Notes under the pieces: model-generated | What the model saw: only the letters and a program-made list of their open reading frames with translations | Database searches by the model: none | What the model was told of the DNA's origin: nothing | Part shown: piece by piece, positions 15,380 to 24,478 of the stretch | Numbering within the stretch: the stretch's first letter is position 1 | How the letters are laid out: each line of letters starts with the position of its first letter | Made by a program: the position numbers and the translations under genes | DNA from: Haliscomenobacteraceae bacterium | Lineage (GTDB): Bacteria; Bacteroidota; Bacteroidia; Chitinophagales; Saprospiraceae | NCBI GenBank assembly: GCA_947501115.1 | Contig: CANMVX010000042.1 | Coordinates: 1-32,043 of the forward strand | Direction: 5' to 3' | Length of the DNA stretch: 32,043 nt

Positions 15380-18300
15380 TTATCCCTTTTTGGTCATTTT
15401 ACTTTCCAACGGATGCATTTTCAATAACTTAGTACTTTGGTAAAAGGATTGCTTTTTACTCAATGTAGCCCTAACTTCCTTTACGAACGAGGGTTGAATA
15501 GGAGAAGCGGTATTTCCAAAAGAATTCCTTATATAAGTGGCCACTGCTGCAACATCGTCGTCACTCAATCCTTCAAAAGGCGTCATTGGAACCATTCCCT
15601 CATACTGCTTACCATTTACTTCGATGGGGCCCATTAATCCTTTCAGAATAACTTTAACCAATCGAACCTGATCTCCAGTCACCCACTCTGTTCCGGAAAG
15701 CGGTGGAAAGCCAGATGCTGTCAGACCATTTCCATCGGCCTGATGGCAAGTTACACAATAACCTTCCTTACTATAAACTTCTTTCCCTTTAGAAAACAGC
15801 GCTAAATCATCCCCTTTCAAATTCGTCTCTACCTTTTTGACCACTTTAGGTTTAATCACCGCCACTCCATTCAAATGAGCAACGGCCGTTTCATAAGCAT
15901 AGACCATCCATTCGTCCAGAGTCTTCATTTTTGCAGTTTCCAACACCATCATTCCCTTTGCTTTTTCCAACCAGGAAGCGGCAACGATAGCCCCTAAACG
16001 CACTCTTGGATGATCATCAGACGCAGCTTGTTTTAGCCATTCAGCTTGATTTTTCACCTGATGTTCGTTAAAACGAAGGACTTCAACGGCAGCAGCTCTG
16101 ACACGATAATCATTTGCCGAAAGTAATTTTTTCAATAAAGGCTGATTCACTTTATTTAAACCCCAGCTAACCCATAAACCTTCTAAAAGATGATGCTCAT
16201 ATCGGGCGTCTTTGGTATCAAGGGTCAACATCCATTTATCCATTTTTGCCAGCACCTCGTCTGCATTTCTGGCTCTTAATTCCCTTCTGGTTCTATACCT
16301 TGAACGATATTCTGGCAAAGTCAAATTTGAGAGCAAAGTTTCAATAGAAGCTCCGTCAATTTTTGCCGGAGTAACCAAAGGTCTTGAGGGATAAGTTATC
16401 CGATAAATACGACCATGGACATGATCTCTCAAAGGGTCTCTGGCATTATGTTGCATGTGTCCGATGAGAATATTATGCCAATCGACGAGGTAAAGTGATC
16501 CATCCGGAGCAAATTCCATATCCACAGGCCTGAAATTTCTATCGGTACCTACCACCAGATCTTGCCTGTGTTTTGTTTCATACCCGGTGCCACTATCCCA
16601 GATTTTGTGCTGTTTAGTCCCTAAAAATCCTATGGTATTATTGATGAGCATATCTCCCTGCACTTCTTGTGGAAAATGTCTGCTGGATACAAATTCTAAT
16701 CCGGAAGTAGGCCTTACCAAATGATCTTTTTCAATGAGCTGCTTTCCCTTGTTGGTTGCTTCACCATAACGTGGCAAAACGGTGCCCGGAGTCATCCAGC
16801 GGACATCAGGCCCGGAAGTTTCTGCAAAAAAGGGCTGTCCCCATTCATCGAAAGCAATACCCCAGGGATTCGGTATAGATAATTGAGCTATCCTGTCCAA
16901 TTTGTGCCGTTGAGGACTATATCGGTAAAAACCTCCATTGGTAGCCCTTACCGTTCCGTAAGCCGTTTCGACATTGGTATGTAAAAAGACGCCTTCCCCG
17001 GAATAAATGGCGCCGGAAGGATCGGCACAAAAAGCACTACTATTATGGTGAGTATCATGGTCATCGAAACCACTCATTAAAATTTCTTCTTTGTCCGCCT
17101 TATCATCTCCATTGGTATCGGTGAATAATTTCAGGTTGGTACCTTGGGAAACATAAACCCCTTCAGGAGCAAATTCAAATCCCAGTGGAAGGTGCAAACC
17201 ATCTACAAATACAGTCTGTTTGTCTGCCTTCCCGTCGTTATTGGTATCCTCGAGGATAATTAATTTATCGTTAGGTTTTGAATCCCCCGGTTTATAATGT
17301 GGATAACTAGGCATGGTAGCCACCCAAAGTCGTCCTTTATTATCAAAAGACATTTGCACTGGATTTGCGAGATCCCTGAATTCAACCTCCGAAGCAAACA
17401 GTTCAATTTTATACCCTTCCGGAACTTTTAATTTAGCTAAGGCATCTTCGCCATAGAGATATTTTAAACTGCCATTCTGCTCCGGATTAAAATTGGTTTT
17501 AATATCAGGGAGACTACGGGTATTTTTATCTGCTTCCTGTAAATTGGTTTTCTCACCTTTTTGGGCAGCTAACCAAATGGCCTTATCCCTGATGGTAAGC
17601 ATTTGTCTGATTTTCTCCAATTCAGCAGGGTAATTATCCGGGCCAAAAGGATCATACCTTCTGCCATAAACATGCACCCCATTTGGTATCTTATAATCAT
17701 TATGCCAAAGCCAATTTTTTTCCATCACCATATCATGGATTAATGCTCTGTTTGCTTCCGCTTTTTTAGGTACTGAACCAAAAATTTCGTCTGATAAATA
17801 AACGGCCAATTTTTTATAACCATCGCCATTTAGTTGCATACCATCGATAGTCAAAGGTTTATCGGTTTCCGCATACCATTTTTTTGATGGTGTGAAGGCA
17901 TCTACAAAACTTACGTTGTTCTTATCTGCTACCTCTTTCATGGCCTGGGTATATAACCAGATATTCTCATTTTGACTATCACCTTTTGGTACATCCATCA
18001 GGTGGGTTACATCCTGATAAGCTGTTGGAGAAACGATAACCAACTGAGGAGCGGAGACCCCATTATATTTTTGACTAAGGGTATGCTTTATAAATGCATC
18101 CAATTCATTCTTATAATTTTCCAGATTATCCTTACCATCAAAAGATTCGCTAAAGCCAAAAAAGGCAATAATGATATCCGTTTTTAGGTTGGTCAGCCAT
18201 TTATCCGGGCTGTCAAAATGTCCCTCACTATCGGATTTTTTAGCAAATTCAGATTGAAATTTTTCTGCCCCCGGAAAAGCCCAGGGAAGATTTCTTGAGG

Positions 18301-18574
18301 CATGAGGCCTAAAACCAGGCGTATCACCTCCGTCACACATATTGCGGATAATCAATGATTTTTCTGGATAACGAACATACATTTCCGTTTCAAAATGACC
18401 ATAATTCATCATTCTGGAACCCAGGTTACCTCCGATCAGAGAAATATGGGCACCATTTGAAATTTCTATGGTATCATCCTCAAAAAAGTTAATCAAAGAG
18501 ACGAACAAGAGAACGATGAATATAAATGAATAAAAAGATTTGTTTGGGTTAAACATCTTGTACTGATTTAGCAT
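15380..18574 (-). CDS. Exported SGNH-like / beta-propeller dehydrogenase-like / HEAT / cytochrome c protein
   Basis: This 1064-residue fusion begins with a hydrophobic export signal (about 13-30; ATGs at 18574 and 18556 are both possible). Domains in order are an SGNH-hydrolase-like module (about 43-265), a beta-propeller of the putative membrane-bound dehydrogenase type (about 385-735; SFDNKGRLWVATMPSYP, then Asp-rich DTNNDGKADK repeats), a HEAT-like helical region (about 760-900) and a C-terminal cytochrome c with CVTCHQ (C940, C943, H944) and a candidate Met ligand near 994-997. It should work in the periplasm, passing electrons from an oxidised sugar or alcohol to haem. The SGNH module has GGN instead of GDS, FGFSES, and DGMQLN where relatives have a His, so hydrolase activity is doubtful. 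It starts 22 bases behind the ThuA-like gene. Confidence 0.88.
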   Translation of the reverse strand: MLNQYKMFNPNKSFYSFIFIVLLFVSLINFFEDDTIEISNGAHISLIGGNLGSRMMNYGHFETEMYVRYPEKSLIIRNMCDGGDTPGFRPHASRNLPWAFPGAEKFQSEFAKKSDSEGHFDSPDKWLTNLKTDIIIAFFGFSESFDGKDNLENYKNELDAFIKHTLSQKYNGVSAPQLVIVSPTAYQDVTHLMDVPKGDSQNENIWLYTQAMKEVADKNNVSFVDAFTPSKKWYAETDKPLTIDGMQLNGDGYKKLAVYLSDEIFGSVPKKAEANRALIHDMVMEKNWLWHNDYKIPNGVHVYGRRYDPFGPDNYPAELEKIRQMLTIRDKAIWLAAQKGEKTNLQEADKNTRSLPDIKTNFNPEQNGSLKYLYGEDALAKLKVPEGYKIELFASEVEFRDLANPVQMSFDNKGRLWVATMPSYPHYKPGDSKPNDKLIILEDTNNDGKADKQTVFVDGLHLPLGFEFAPEGVYVSQGTNLKLFTDTNGDDKADKEEILMSGFDDHDTHHNSSAFCADPSGAIYSGEGVFLHTNVETAYGTVRATNGGFYRYSPQRHKLDRIAQLSIPNPWGIAFDEWGQPFFAETSGPDVRWMTPGTVLPRYGEATNKGKQLIEKDHLVRPTSGLEFVSSRHFPQEVQGDMLINNTIGFLGTKQHKIWDSGTGYETKHRQDLVVGTDRNFRPVDMEFAPDGSLYLVDWHNILIGHMQHNARDPLRDHVHGRIYRITYPSRPLVTPAKIDGASIETLLSNLTLPEYRSRYRTRRELRARNADEVLAKMDKWMLTLDTKDARYEHHLLEGLWVSWGLNKVNQPLLKKLLSANDYRVRAAAVEVLRFNEHQVKNQAEWLKQAASDDHPRVRLGAIVAASWLEKAKGMMVLETAKMKTLDEWMVYAYETAVAHLNGVAVIKPKVVKKVETNLKGDDLALFSKGKEVYSKEGYCVTCHQADGNGLTASGFPPLSGTEWVTGDQVRLVKVILKGLMGPIEVNGKQYEGMVPMTPFEGLSDDDVAAVATYIRNSFGNTASPIQPSFVKEVRATLSKKQSFYQSTKLLKMHPLESKMTKKG

Positions 18575-18595
18575 AAATATTTTAGAATGAGAACA

Positions 18596-19447
18596 TCAAT
18601 CGTTGACCATACCTCTGTAAGGCACATTGATATTGAGATTACCTTTCCATTTTTTGGGTATTTTTAATCCCAATTCCCAATGGATGGCATTGACTAATAA
18701 ACGTTGAAAAGATTCGACGGAAAAATCTTCAGGATGCCCCATCGTGGTAGTGAAAATTTTTGCTCCGAACGAATTCGTACCTACCCAGGCGACAGGATTT
18801 TCGATGGCTGCCCTTTCAGGATTTACCGCTTTTCCCATGAGTAACCACTCAGAACCTTTTGTCGGATAGTCAGGTAAGACCCTGTAAAGCCATGATCTGA
18901 CATGAAAATTGGGGTCAACCCCGGTCAAAATGGGATGATTTTTTGCTTTTTCAATGACAGAAACATCTGTAGAGCTCTCGTGGCCATAGTGGGTATGCGC
19001 TGCTTTTCCACCCCATCCCGGAGGAGCATTCAAGGCGAACTCACCGAAAGCATTCCATTTTTCAGAAGGGTGATTTTTAGGAAAATTAAAAGCATGCGTA
19101 GTGGTTCGAAAACCCATGACCGGCTTACCTGTTTTCAGATATTCTTCGATAAGTGCCAGTTGCTCAGGAACCAATTGCCTCCAACGTAGATAAAAAACGG
19201 CAAGATCTGCGTCTTTAAGTGCCTCTAATCCGGGGATATTTTTTTCACCATTTTGATTGGGAAATGAGGTAAGAACCTTCGTTTGAAAATGATATGTTTT
19301 CTCAAGTTCCGCGGCCAGTAAGGGCAAGGTTTGCTCCCCTCCATATTCGTGATCACCGGCAATAAAAACAATTAGCGGTTTTTTTTGAGCGACCGCTGCA
19401 TCCATAAACAAGGAAAAAGCAAGTAGAAGAAATATCCCCTTTTTCAT
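18596..19447 (-). CDS. ThuA-like protein (trehalose-utilisation domain), exported
   Basis: The 283-residue protein has a Sec signal peptide (MKKGIFLLLAFSLFMDAAVA, cleavage probably before Q21). A class I glutamine-amidotransferase-like ThuA domain follows, seen in LIVFIAGDHEYGGEQTLPLL, the Ala-rich LKDADLAVFYLRWRQL segment, GKPVMGFRTTTHAF and the GAKIFTTTMGHPEDF finish. ThuA proteins accompany sugar oxidation genes and act on keto-disaccharides in known cases; many Bacteroidota copies are periplasmic and sit beside cytochrome c/propeller proteins, as here. It is the first gene of the seven-gene block running to 10903, with a 114-base upstream gap that holds a perfect palindrome. Confidence 0.85.
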   Translation of the reverse strand: MKKGIFLLLAFSLFMDAAVAQKKPLIVFIAGDHEYGGEQTLPLLAAELEKTYHFQTKVLTSFPNQNGEKNIPGLEALKDADLAVFYLRWRQLVPEQLALIEEYLKTGKPVMGFRTTTHAFNFPKNHPSEKWNAFGEFALNAPPGWGGKAAHTHYGHESSTDVSVIEKAKNHPILTGVDPNFHVRSWLYRVLPDYPTKGSEWLLMGKAVNPERAAIENPVAWVGTNSFGAKIFTTTMGHPEDFSVESFQRLLVNAIHWELGLKIPKKWKGNLNINVPYRGMVND

Positions 19448-19471
19448 ACATTAGTTTTTAGGTGTAAGTTA

Positions 19472-19486
19472 AGAGAATAATTCTCT
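19472..19486. promoter_or_regulatory. Palindrome upstream of the ThuA-like gene; candidate operator
   Basis: AGAGAATAATTCTCT is a perfect 7+1+7 palindrome, extendable outward by further pairs past one mismatch. It is centred about 32 bases upstream of the ThuA-like ATG in the 114-base gap that precedes the seven-gene block. The position suits a repressor or activator site. No cognate regulator is in the window. Confidence 0.4.
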
Positions 19487-19561
19487 CAATTATTACCCAA
19501 AATAGCGAAAATTTCATTAAAAGAGATAAATAATTTGTCTAAATCAATCCTCAGGAATATT

Positions 19562-19921
19562 TTAAATTGGATTAATCGCCTGACCGAAGGTAATCAGATT
19601 ATTATCCGGATCGAGCAGTGAAAATTCCATTTGCCCCCAGGGTTTCCGCTGCAAAGGTGCATTTGGATGAATTGTTACGTTTGCGTCTAATAATTGGTTA
19701 TACAAAGCCTCAATCTGGTTTGTCCTGATATAGATTTGCCCATAATTTTCCAAAGGATCCAATGTTTTGAATTCAAAAAAGTGAATTTCAATTCCGTCCT
19801 TTTCGAGCAACAGATAATCGCCATAATCTGCCATTTCCATGAAGCCAAGTTGACCGATATAGTAACTTTTTGTCTGGCTTTTCAAGCGCATGGGCAATTT
19901 GGGAATGGCTTGAGTTAGCAT
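19562..19921 (-). CDS. Small VOC-superfamily protein (bleomycin-resistance-like)
   Basis: The 119-residue single-unit VOC protein reads like bleomycin-binding or glyoxalase-like proteins: SYYIGQLGFMEMADYGDYLLLEKDGIEIHFF followed by QRKPWGQMEFSLLDPDNNLITFGQ. It has no signal peptide. It lies 63 bases behind the SusD stop and 114 bases before the ThuA-like gene, so it may be a separate unit or a read-through member of the SusCD operon. Binding of a small hydrophobic or antibiotic ligand is known for the family, but function here is open. It is distinct from the VOC protein at 12797-13285, which is longer and of a different subtype. Confidence 0.8.
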   Translation of the reverse strand: MLTQAIPKLPMRLKSQTKSYYIGQLGFMEMADYGDYLLLEKDGIEIHFFEFKTLDPLENYGQIYIRTNQIEALYNQLLDANVTIHPNAPLQRKPWGQMEFSLLDPDNNLITFGQAINPI

Positions 19922-19984
19922 TTGTCAATAGATTATAAACAAGATTTGAAGATATCGAAAAGGAACACCTAACCAAGCTCTATT

Positions 19985-21352
19985 TCAATATCCTGGGTTT
20001 TGTTTTATATTTGGATTTGCAATAATTTCCCGATTAGGAATGGGGAATATAGAACGGAAATCTTCTATATTTAAAACAGACTTGATCTTACGTTTCCTGG
20101 CCAAATCAAAATATCGGTGACCCTCAAAATTTAATTCCGACCTACGTTCATTTAACACCGCCTGTAAGAAATCCTCGGAAGAACTAACCTGATTAGGCGT
20201 TAAAACAGATAATCCCCGCTTTTGTCTTAAAAAATTAAGGTCTGCTAATCCTTTGATACTTCCCAGCGCCTCCGCTCTAATCAAAAACATTTCTGCATAC
20301 CTAATGATAAATGCTGAATTATCTCTCGTTGTTTCTCCTCTGTATTTTTGTGTTCTGCCATCTGGTAAAATAGTCGCATCATTACCATCGGTTGAAAAGT
20401 TCAATAATGATTCTCTAACATCCCCAACTCTCCCTTTAAAGAAGTCTTCCAGATTTTTAGAGGCCATATAATTCAATTCCGAACGTAAAGCATCTGTTCT
20501 ACTGTAGGTAGAACCATTATAACCACTCCTGTTCTGGCTATCAAAAAGTAATTCAAAAATAGATTCCGCATTTAATTTAGATCGAAAAACATCCTGATAT
20601 TTTGCTGCATCCAATAATTGGAAATCACCTGAAGCAATTACTTTGGTGGCATATTCCACAGCCTTTTCATTTTCACCCCGGTACAAATATATTCTTGCCA
20701 ACAAGGCGTTCATCGTATTAATATTTATAAAAGCCTTATCCTTAATTTGTTGATCCATTAAACCTGCCGCTTTCGTCATTTCTGAAATAATAAATTGGTA
20801 GGAAGCCAGCACCGTTGCTCTGGAAGGCTGATCTTTTAATGCCTGTGGCGTTTGTATAATGGGAATACCTGCGGAGGAAGACATGTTCCAATGTTCCCCG
20901 TAATATCTCAATAAATCAAAATGTGCCAAGGCCCTAATAGCGCGCGCTTCCCCCTCCAGATGATTTTTCTGACCAGCCTCCAAATCGTCAATCTTAGGTA
21001 AAAATTTTAACACCTGATTGGCATTGGCAATAACCCTGTAGATGGCTGTCCATATATTTTCAGAAATGACATTGGCTCCGGTAACCTCGCGATGACCAAT
21101 CTGATCTAAGGAAAGATTCTGATATCCCCCCGTTGAAGCATTATCGGTATGACCTTCTGAGGTCAGCAGATAGGCATCGCCATAATAACCAGGTTGCTGC
21201 ATAGCACTATAAAGTCCAATAACGGCGGCTTCTGCACTGGCACCATCGATTATAGTCTCCTCCGCATCTAAAAAATTAGGTGAACTTTCATCCAGACACG
21301 ATGGAAGGAAGGACAGTAAACCCAGATATATAAAAAGAATATTATTTTTCAT
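19985..21352 (-). CDS. SusD/RagB-family outer-membrane nutrient-binding lipoprotein
   Basis: The 455-residue lipoprotein has a signal ending FLPSC (lipid-anchored C19). SusD hallmarks are the N-terminal helical TPR-type region (EGEARAIRALAHFDLLRYYGEHW), the mid-chain LLARIYLYRGENEKAVEYATKVI and the C-terminal LNERRSELNFEGHRYFDLARKRK with IFPIPNREI. It captures substrate at the cell surface and forms a lid on the adjoining SusC channel. It starts 9 bases behind SusC. No glycoside hydrolase accompanies the pair, and the upstream neighbour is an amine oxidase, so the ligand need not be a polysaccharide. Confidence 0.92.
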   Translation of the reverse strand: MKNNILFIYLGLLSFLPSCLDESSPNFLDAEETIIDGASAEAAVIGLYSAMQQPGYYGDAYLLTSEGHTDNASTGGYQNLSLDQIGHREVTGANVISENIWTAIYRVIANANQVLKFLPKIDDLEAGQKNHLEGEARAIRALAHFDLLRYYGEHWNMSSSAGIPIIQTPQALKDQPSRATVLASYQFIISEMTKAAGLMDQQIKDKAFININTMNALLARIYLYRGENEKAVEYATKVIASGDFQLLDAAKYQDVFRSKLNAESIFELLFDSQNRSGYNGSTYSRTDALRSELNYMASKNLEDFFKGRVGDVRESLLNFSTDGNDATILPDGRTQKYRGETTRDNSAFIIRYAEMFLIRAEALGSIKGLADLNFLRQKRGLSVLTPNQVSSSEDFLQAVLNERRSELNFEGHRYFDLARKRKIKSVLNIEDFRSIFPIPNREIIANPNIKQNPGY

Positions 21353-21361
21353 TTCCTTACA

Positions 21362-24300
21362 TTAAAATTTTAAACTTAACCCGATTAATAGCGTACGTGC
21401 CGACGGATAAGCACCGTAATCTACACCTGCCGTCCTGTCAGCTAGTCCCCCATTGGAAGAAACCTCCGGATCAAAACCTTTATAAGAGGTTAGCACCCAA
21501 AGGTTCTGTGCTTCGGCATAAATCCTGATGGAACTGAATTTCCCGGACTTCGGCAAAGTATAGCCTGCCGTCACATTCTGAATTCTGAAAAAAGAGGCAT
21601 TTTCAACCATTTGAGAAGAATTGAGTCCCAGATTTAAATTTATGAACGATGCTCTGCCGTATTCTGCCTCATCTCCAGGTTTTTTCCACCGATCCCGAAC
21701 ATTAATGGTATTATTTGCATACACTGAACTTAGACCTCCATCGTTACTCCATCCTAAGTTTTCCGTTGTTCCTCTAATCAGATTATAGACCTGATTTCCA
21801 ATGGAAAATCTGGAAAAGACGCCAAAATCAATATTTTTAAATTTAAAAGAATGGGTCATACCGCCATACCAATCGGGCATTGCCTTACCAATAATCTGGG
21901 CATCATCATAATCGATCTGACCATCCTCGTTAAAGTCCTCAAACTGGACATCGCCCGTTTCACTGTCAACACCCAGGTATTTCAGTCCAAGAAATGACCC
22001 GACAGGATGTCCAATCTGTAAGATATGGGTAGCCTCCAAATCGTCGTAAGCATTCAGGAAAACGCCGTCATTGTTCAGACTTATAATTTCATTATGAATC
22101 CACGTGGCATTAAAATTCACATCCCAGCTAAATTTTTCTCTTTTAGCTAAACTGGCATTTACATTGAATTCCAGTCCTATATTTTGAACCTCACCCCCAT
22201 TTCTCGTTATGGAAGTAAAACCAGTCGTGGCAGGAATAATATCTTCACTCAGTATATTAGATTTTAGTGAGTTGAAAAATTCCAGGGAACCACCTATTTT
22301 TCCATTGGCCATTTCATAATCCAAACCGAGGTTAAACATTCTGTTTGTTTGCCAGGTAAGGTCGGGATCTGCTAAATTCCTAAGTTGATACCCAGGTCTT
22401 CCGGCATACCTGGATGCGGTGTAAAAGGTAACATTTTGAAAATCACCAATTTCCTGATCGCCAGTAAAGCCATAACTCACCCTCAATTTAAGGTCTGAAA
22501 ATATATTTTTCAACGAATTAAAGAAAGGTTCTCCTGATACTCTCCAGGCTACCGCGCCAGACGGAAAGAAACCAAATCTATTCGTTTTGGAAAAACGGGA
22601 AGATCCATCAGCGCGGGAGGTAAAAGTAAATAAAAGTCGGTTCTTAAAATCGTAGTTAATCCTGCTTATGAAAGATAACAAGGCAAACGAAGTTCCTTCA
22701 GAAGTGGCACTAATAATATTTGCCGCACTGGAGATTCGCTCCAGTCTTCCTGGTGGAAAGCCCTGCCCTAAGGCACTTGACCTGTCGATTTGTGTTCTTT
22801 GCATGGTAATACCACCTAATAAAGAAAGGGTATTTCCGTTTCGGGTTTCCGAGAAATGCAATGTATTTTCATTAAGCCAGGTGACATTTCTAAAATCACC
22901 TTCAAAAGCTTCCCCACCGAAAGCTTCCGCATCAGCCGTTAAAGGTGACTTGAATTGTGTATCGAAATTAAAATTAACGTCGCCAGACCAGGATGTTTTA
23001 AAATAAAGCTTTTTTGAAAATTTATATTCCCCAGCGATTGTTCCTAATGCCCGGTATCCATTTGTGAAAGCCCTTATTTCCTTTGCCGATTTCACAGGAT
23101 TATCAGATAACCAGTTGGCCTGATAATCCTCAAAACTGGCATAAGAACCGTCCTCTTCATAAGCAGGCATCAATGGGGAAGCGCCCAGTGCATTCGTAAT
23201 AATACCCGTATAAGTGTTATCATTAAAACTACGCCTGTTCTTTGAATAGGTCGTATTAAATGTCACGCCAAGCTTAAACCGGGAGTTTATTTCATGATCC
23301 AGATTCAGGCGATAATTAAATCGTTTGTAATAATTTTCAATAATCACACCTTGTTGATCAAAATAACCCAGACTGGTATAATATTTTGTTTTTTCATTTC
23401 CTGCGCGAAAAGAAAATTCATAGTTATTAATGGGTGCAAGTCGTGAAACTTCATTCAGCCAATTGGTATTCACCCCGGAAGAAAGGTCAAAATTATCCAA
23501 AGGTTCCGTTAGCACAGAGGGATCAAAATCGTCCCCAAAATAGGACGGATCTTTCTTGAAAATGGCCAGATCATTTGCACGTGCCTCTTCGATGAGTCCT
23601 ACCATTTCCTCAGCAACCATAAATTGAATAGGCCTGGCTATTTTTTGATACCCTGAATAAATATTAAAACTAGCCTCTTGTGACCCTGCCTTCCCTCTTT
23701 TGGTGGTTATCAAAATGACACCATTTGCCGCTCTGGCACCATAAATAGCTGCGGCAGAAGCGTCTTTTAACACTTCAATCGATTCAATATCATTTGGATT
23801 AATATCTGAAATGGAGCTTAAGGTTTGTCCGGAACCAACATTTTGGCCTTGCAAATCGAAAGAAGTTGATAAACCCGAGTTACTCTCGCTAAGCAGCGGT
23901 ATTCCATCCACGACATATAACGGAGCATTATTTCCCCGCACATTCACCAAAAGGCCTGCTCCCGGGGTTCCGGAGGCACTCATAACATTCAATCCTGCTA
24001 CCTTACCTTGCATACTATTTGCCAGATTTGAAACGGGTTGGTCCTGAATGTCTTTACCTTTTAAAGAAGAAATTGCCCCGGTGATTTGACTTTTCCGCTG
24101 ACTACCATAACCAATGACCACTATTTCATCTAATGCAAGGTCTTCAGGCTCCAGGATAATAGACCAGGTTGTTTGATTTCCTATATTTATTTGTTGGGTA
24201 GTAAAACCAGTATAAGAAATGATTAGAATAGCATTGGCAGCCACTTTTAACTGGAAATCGCCATTTACATCGGTAATGGTACCCTGTTGACTTCCTTGAA

Positions 24301-24442
24301 CCAAAATACTGGCGCCAATTAATGGTTCCTTTTCAGGGTCCGTTACGCTACCCTTCAAATCGGTCATTTGAGCATTCAAAGAGCTCAGGCCCAAACAAGA
24401 AAAGAGGATAAAAACACTTAGGTAAATTTTCAATAATTGCAT
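21362..24442 (-). CDS. SusC/RagA-family TonB-dependent outer-membrane transporter
   Basis: The protein is 1026 residues from the ATG at 24442; a GTG three codons earlier (24451) is possible but less likely. A Sec signal ends LSSLNA. Next come a carboxypeptidase-regulatory-like domain, the SusC TonB-box region DEIVVIGYGSQRKSQITGAIS, a plug (NPNDIESIEVLKDASAAAIYGARAANGVILITTKRGK) and a large beta-barrel ending in aromatic LIGLSLKF. It imports ligand captured by SusD, energised by TonB. Its first codon lies about 36 bases behind the amine oxidase stop, so the three form one transcription unit. Confidence 0.93.
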   Translation of the reverse strand: MQLLKIYLSVFILFSCLGLSSLNAQMTDLKGSVTDPEKEPLIGASILVQGSQQGTITDVNGDFQLKVAANAILIISYTGFTTQQINIGNQTTWSIILEPEDLALDEIVVIGYGSQRKSQITGAISSLKGKDIQDQPVSNLANSMQGKVAGLNVMSASGTPGAGLLVNVRGNNAPLYVVDGIPLLSESNSGLSTSFDLQGQNVGSGQTLSSISDINPNDIESIEVLKDASAAAIYGARAANGVILITTKRGKAGSQEASFNIYSGYQKIARPIQFMVAEEMVGLIEEARANDLAIFKKDPSYFGDDFDPSVLTEPLDNFDLSSGVNTNWLNEVSRLAPINNYEFSFRAGNEKTKYYTSLGYFDQQGVIIENYYKRFNYRLNLDHEINSRFKLGVTFNTTYSKNRRSFNDNTYTGIITNALGASPLMPAYEEDGSYASFEDYQANWLSDNPVKSAKEIRAFTNGYRALGTIAGEYKFSKKLYFKTSWSGDVNFNFDTQFKSPLTADAEAFGGEAFEGDFRNVTWLNENTLHFSETRNGNTLSLLGGITMQRTQIDRSSALGQGFPPGRLERISSAANIISATSEGTSFALLSFISRINYDFKNRLLFTFTSRADGSSRFSKTNRFGFFPSGAVAWRVSGEPFFNSLKNIFSDLKLRVSYGFTGDQEIGDFQNVTFYTASRYAGRPGYQLRNLADPDLTWQTNRMFNLGLDYEMANGKIGGSLEFFNSLKSNILSEDIIPATTGFTSITRNGGEVQNIGLEFNVNASLAKREKFSWDVNFNATWIHNEIISLNNDGVFLNAYDDLEATHILQIGHPVGSFLGLKYLGVDSETGDVQFEDFNEDGQIDYDDAQIIGKAMPDWYGGMTHSFKFKNIDFGVFSRFSIGNQVYNLIRGTTENLGWSNDGGLSSVYANNTINVRDRWKKPGDEAEYGRASFINLNLGLNSSQMVENASFFRIQNVTAGYTLPKSGKFSSIRIYAEAQNLWVLTSYKGFDPEVSSNGGLADRTAGVDYGAYPSARTLLIGLSLKF

Positions 24443-24478
24443 CGCAGCCACGTTTAATTGGAAGTTTTTATAAACTTA

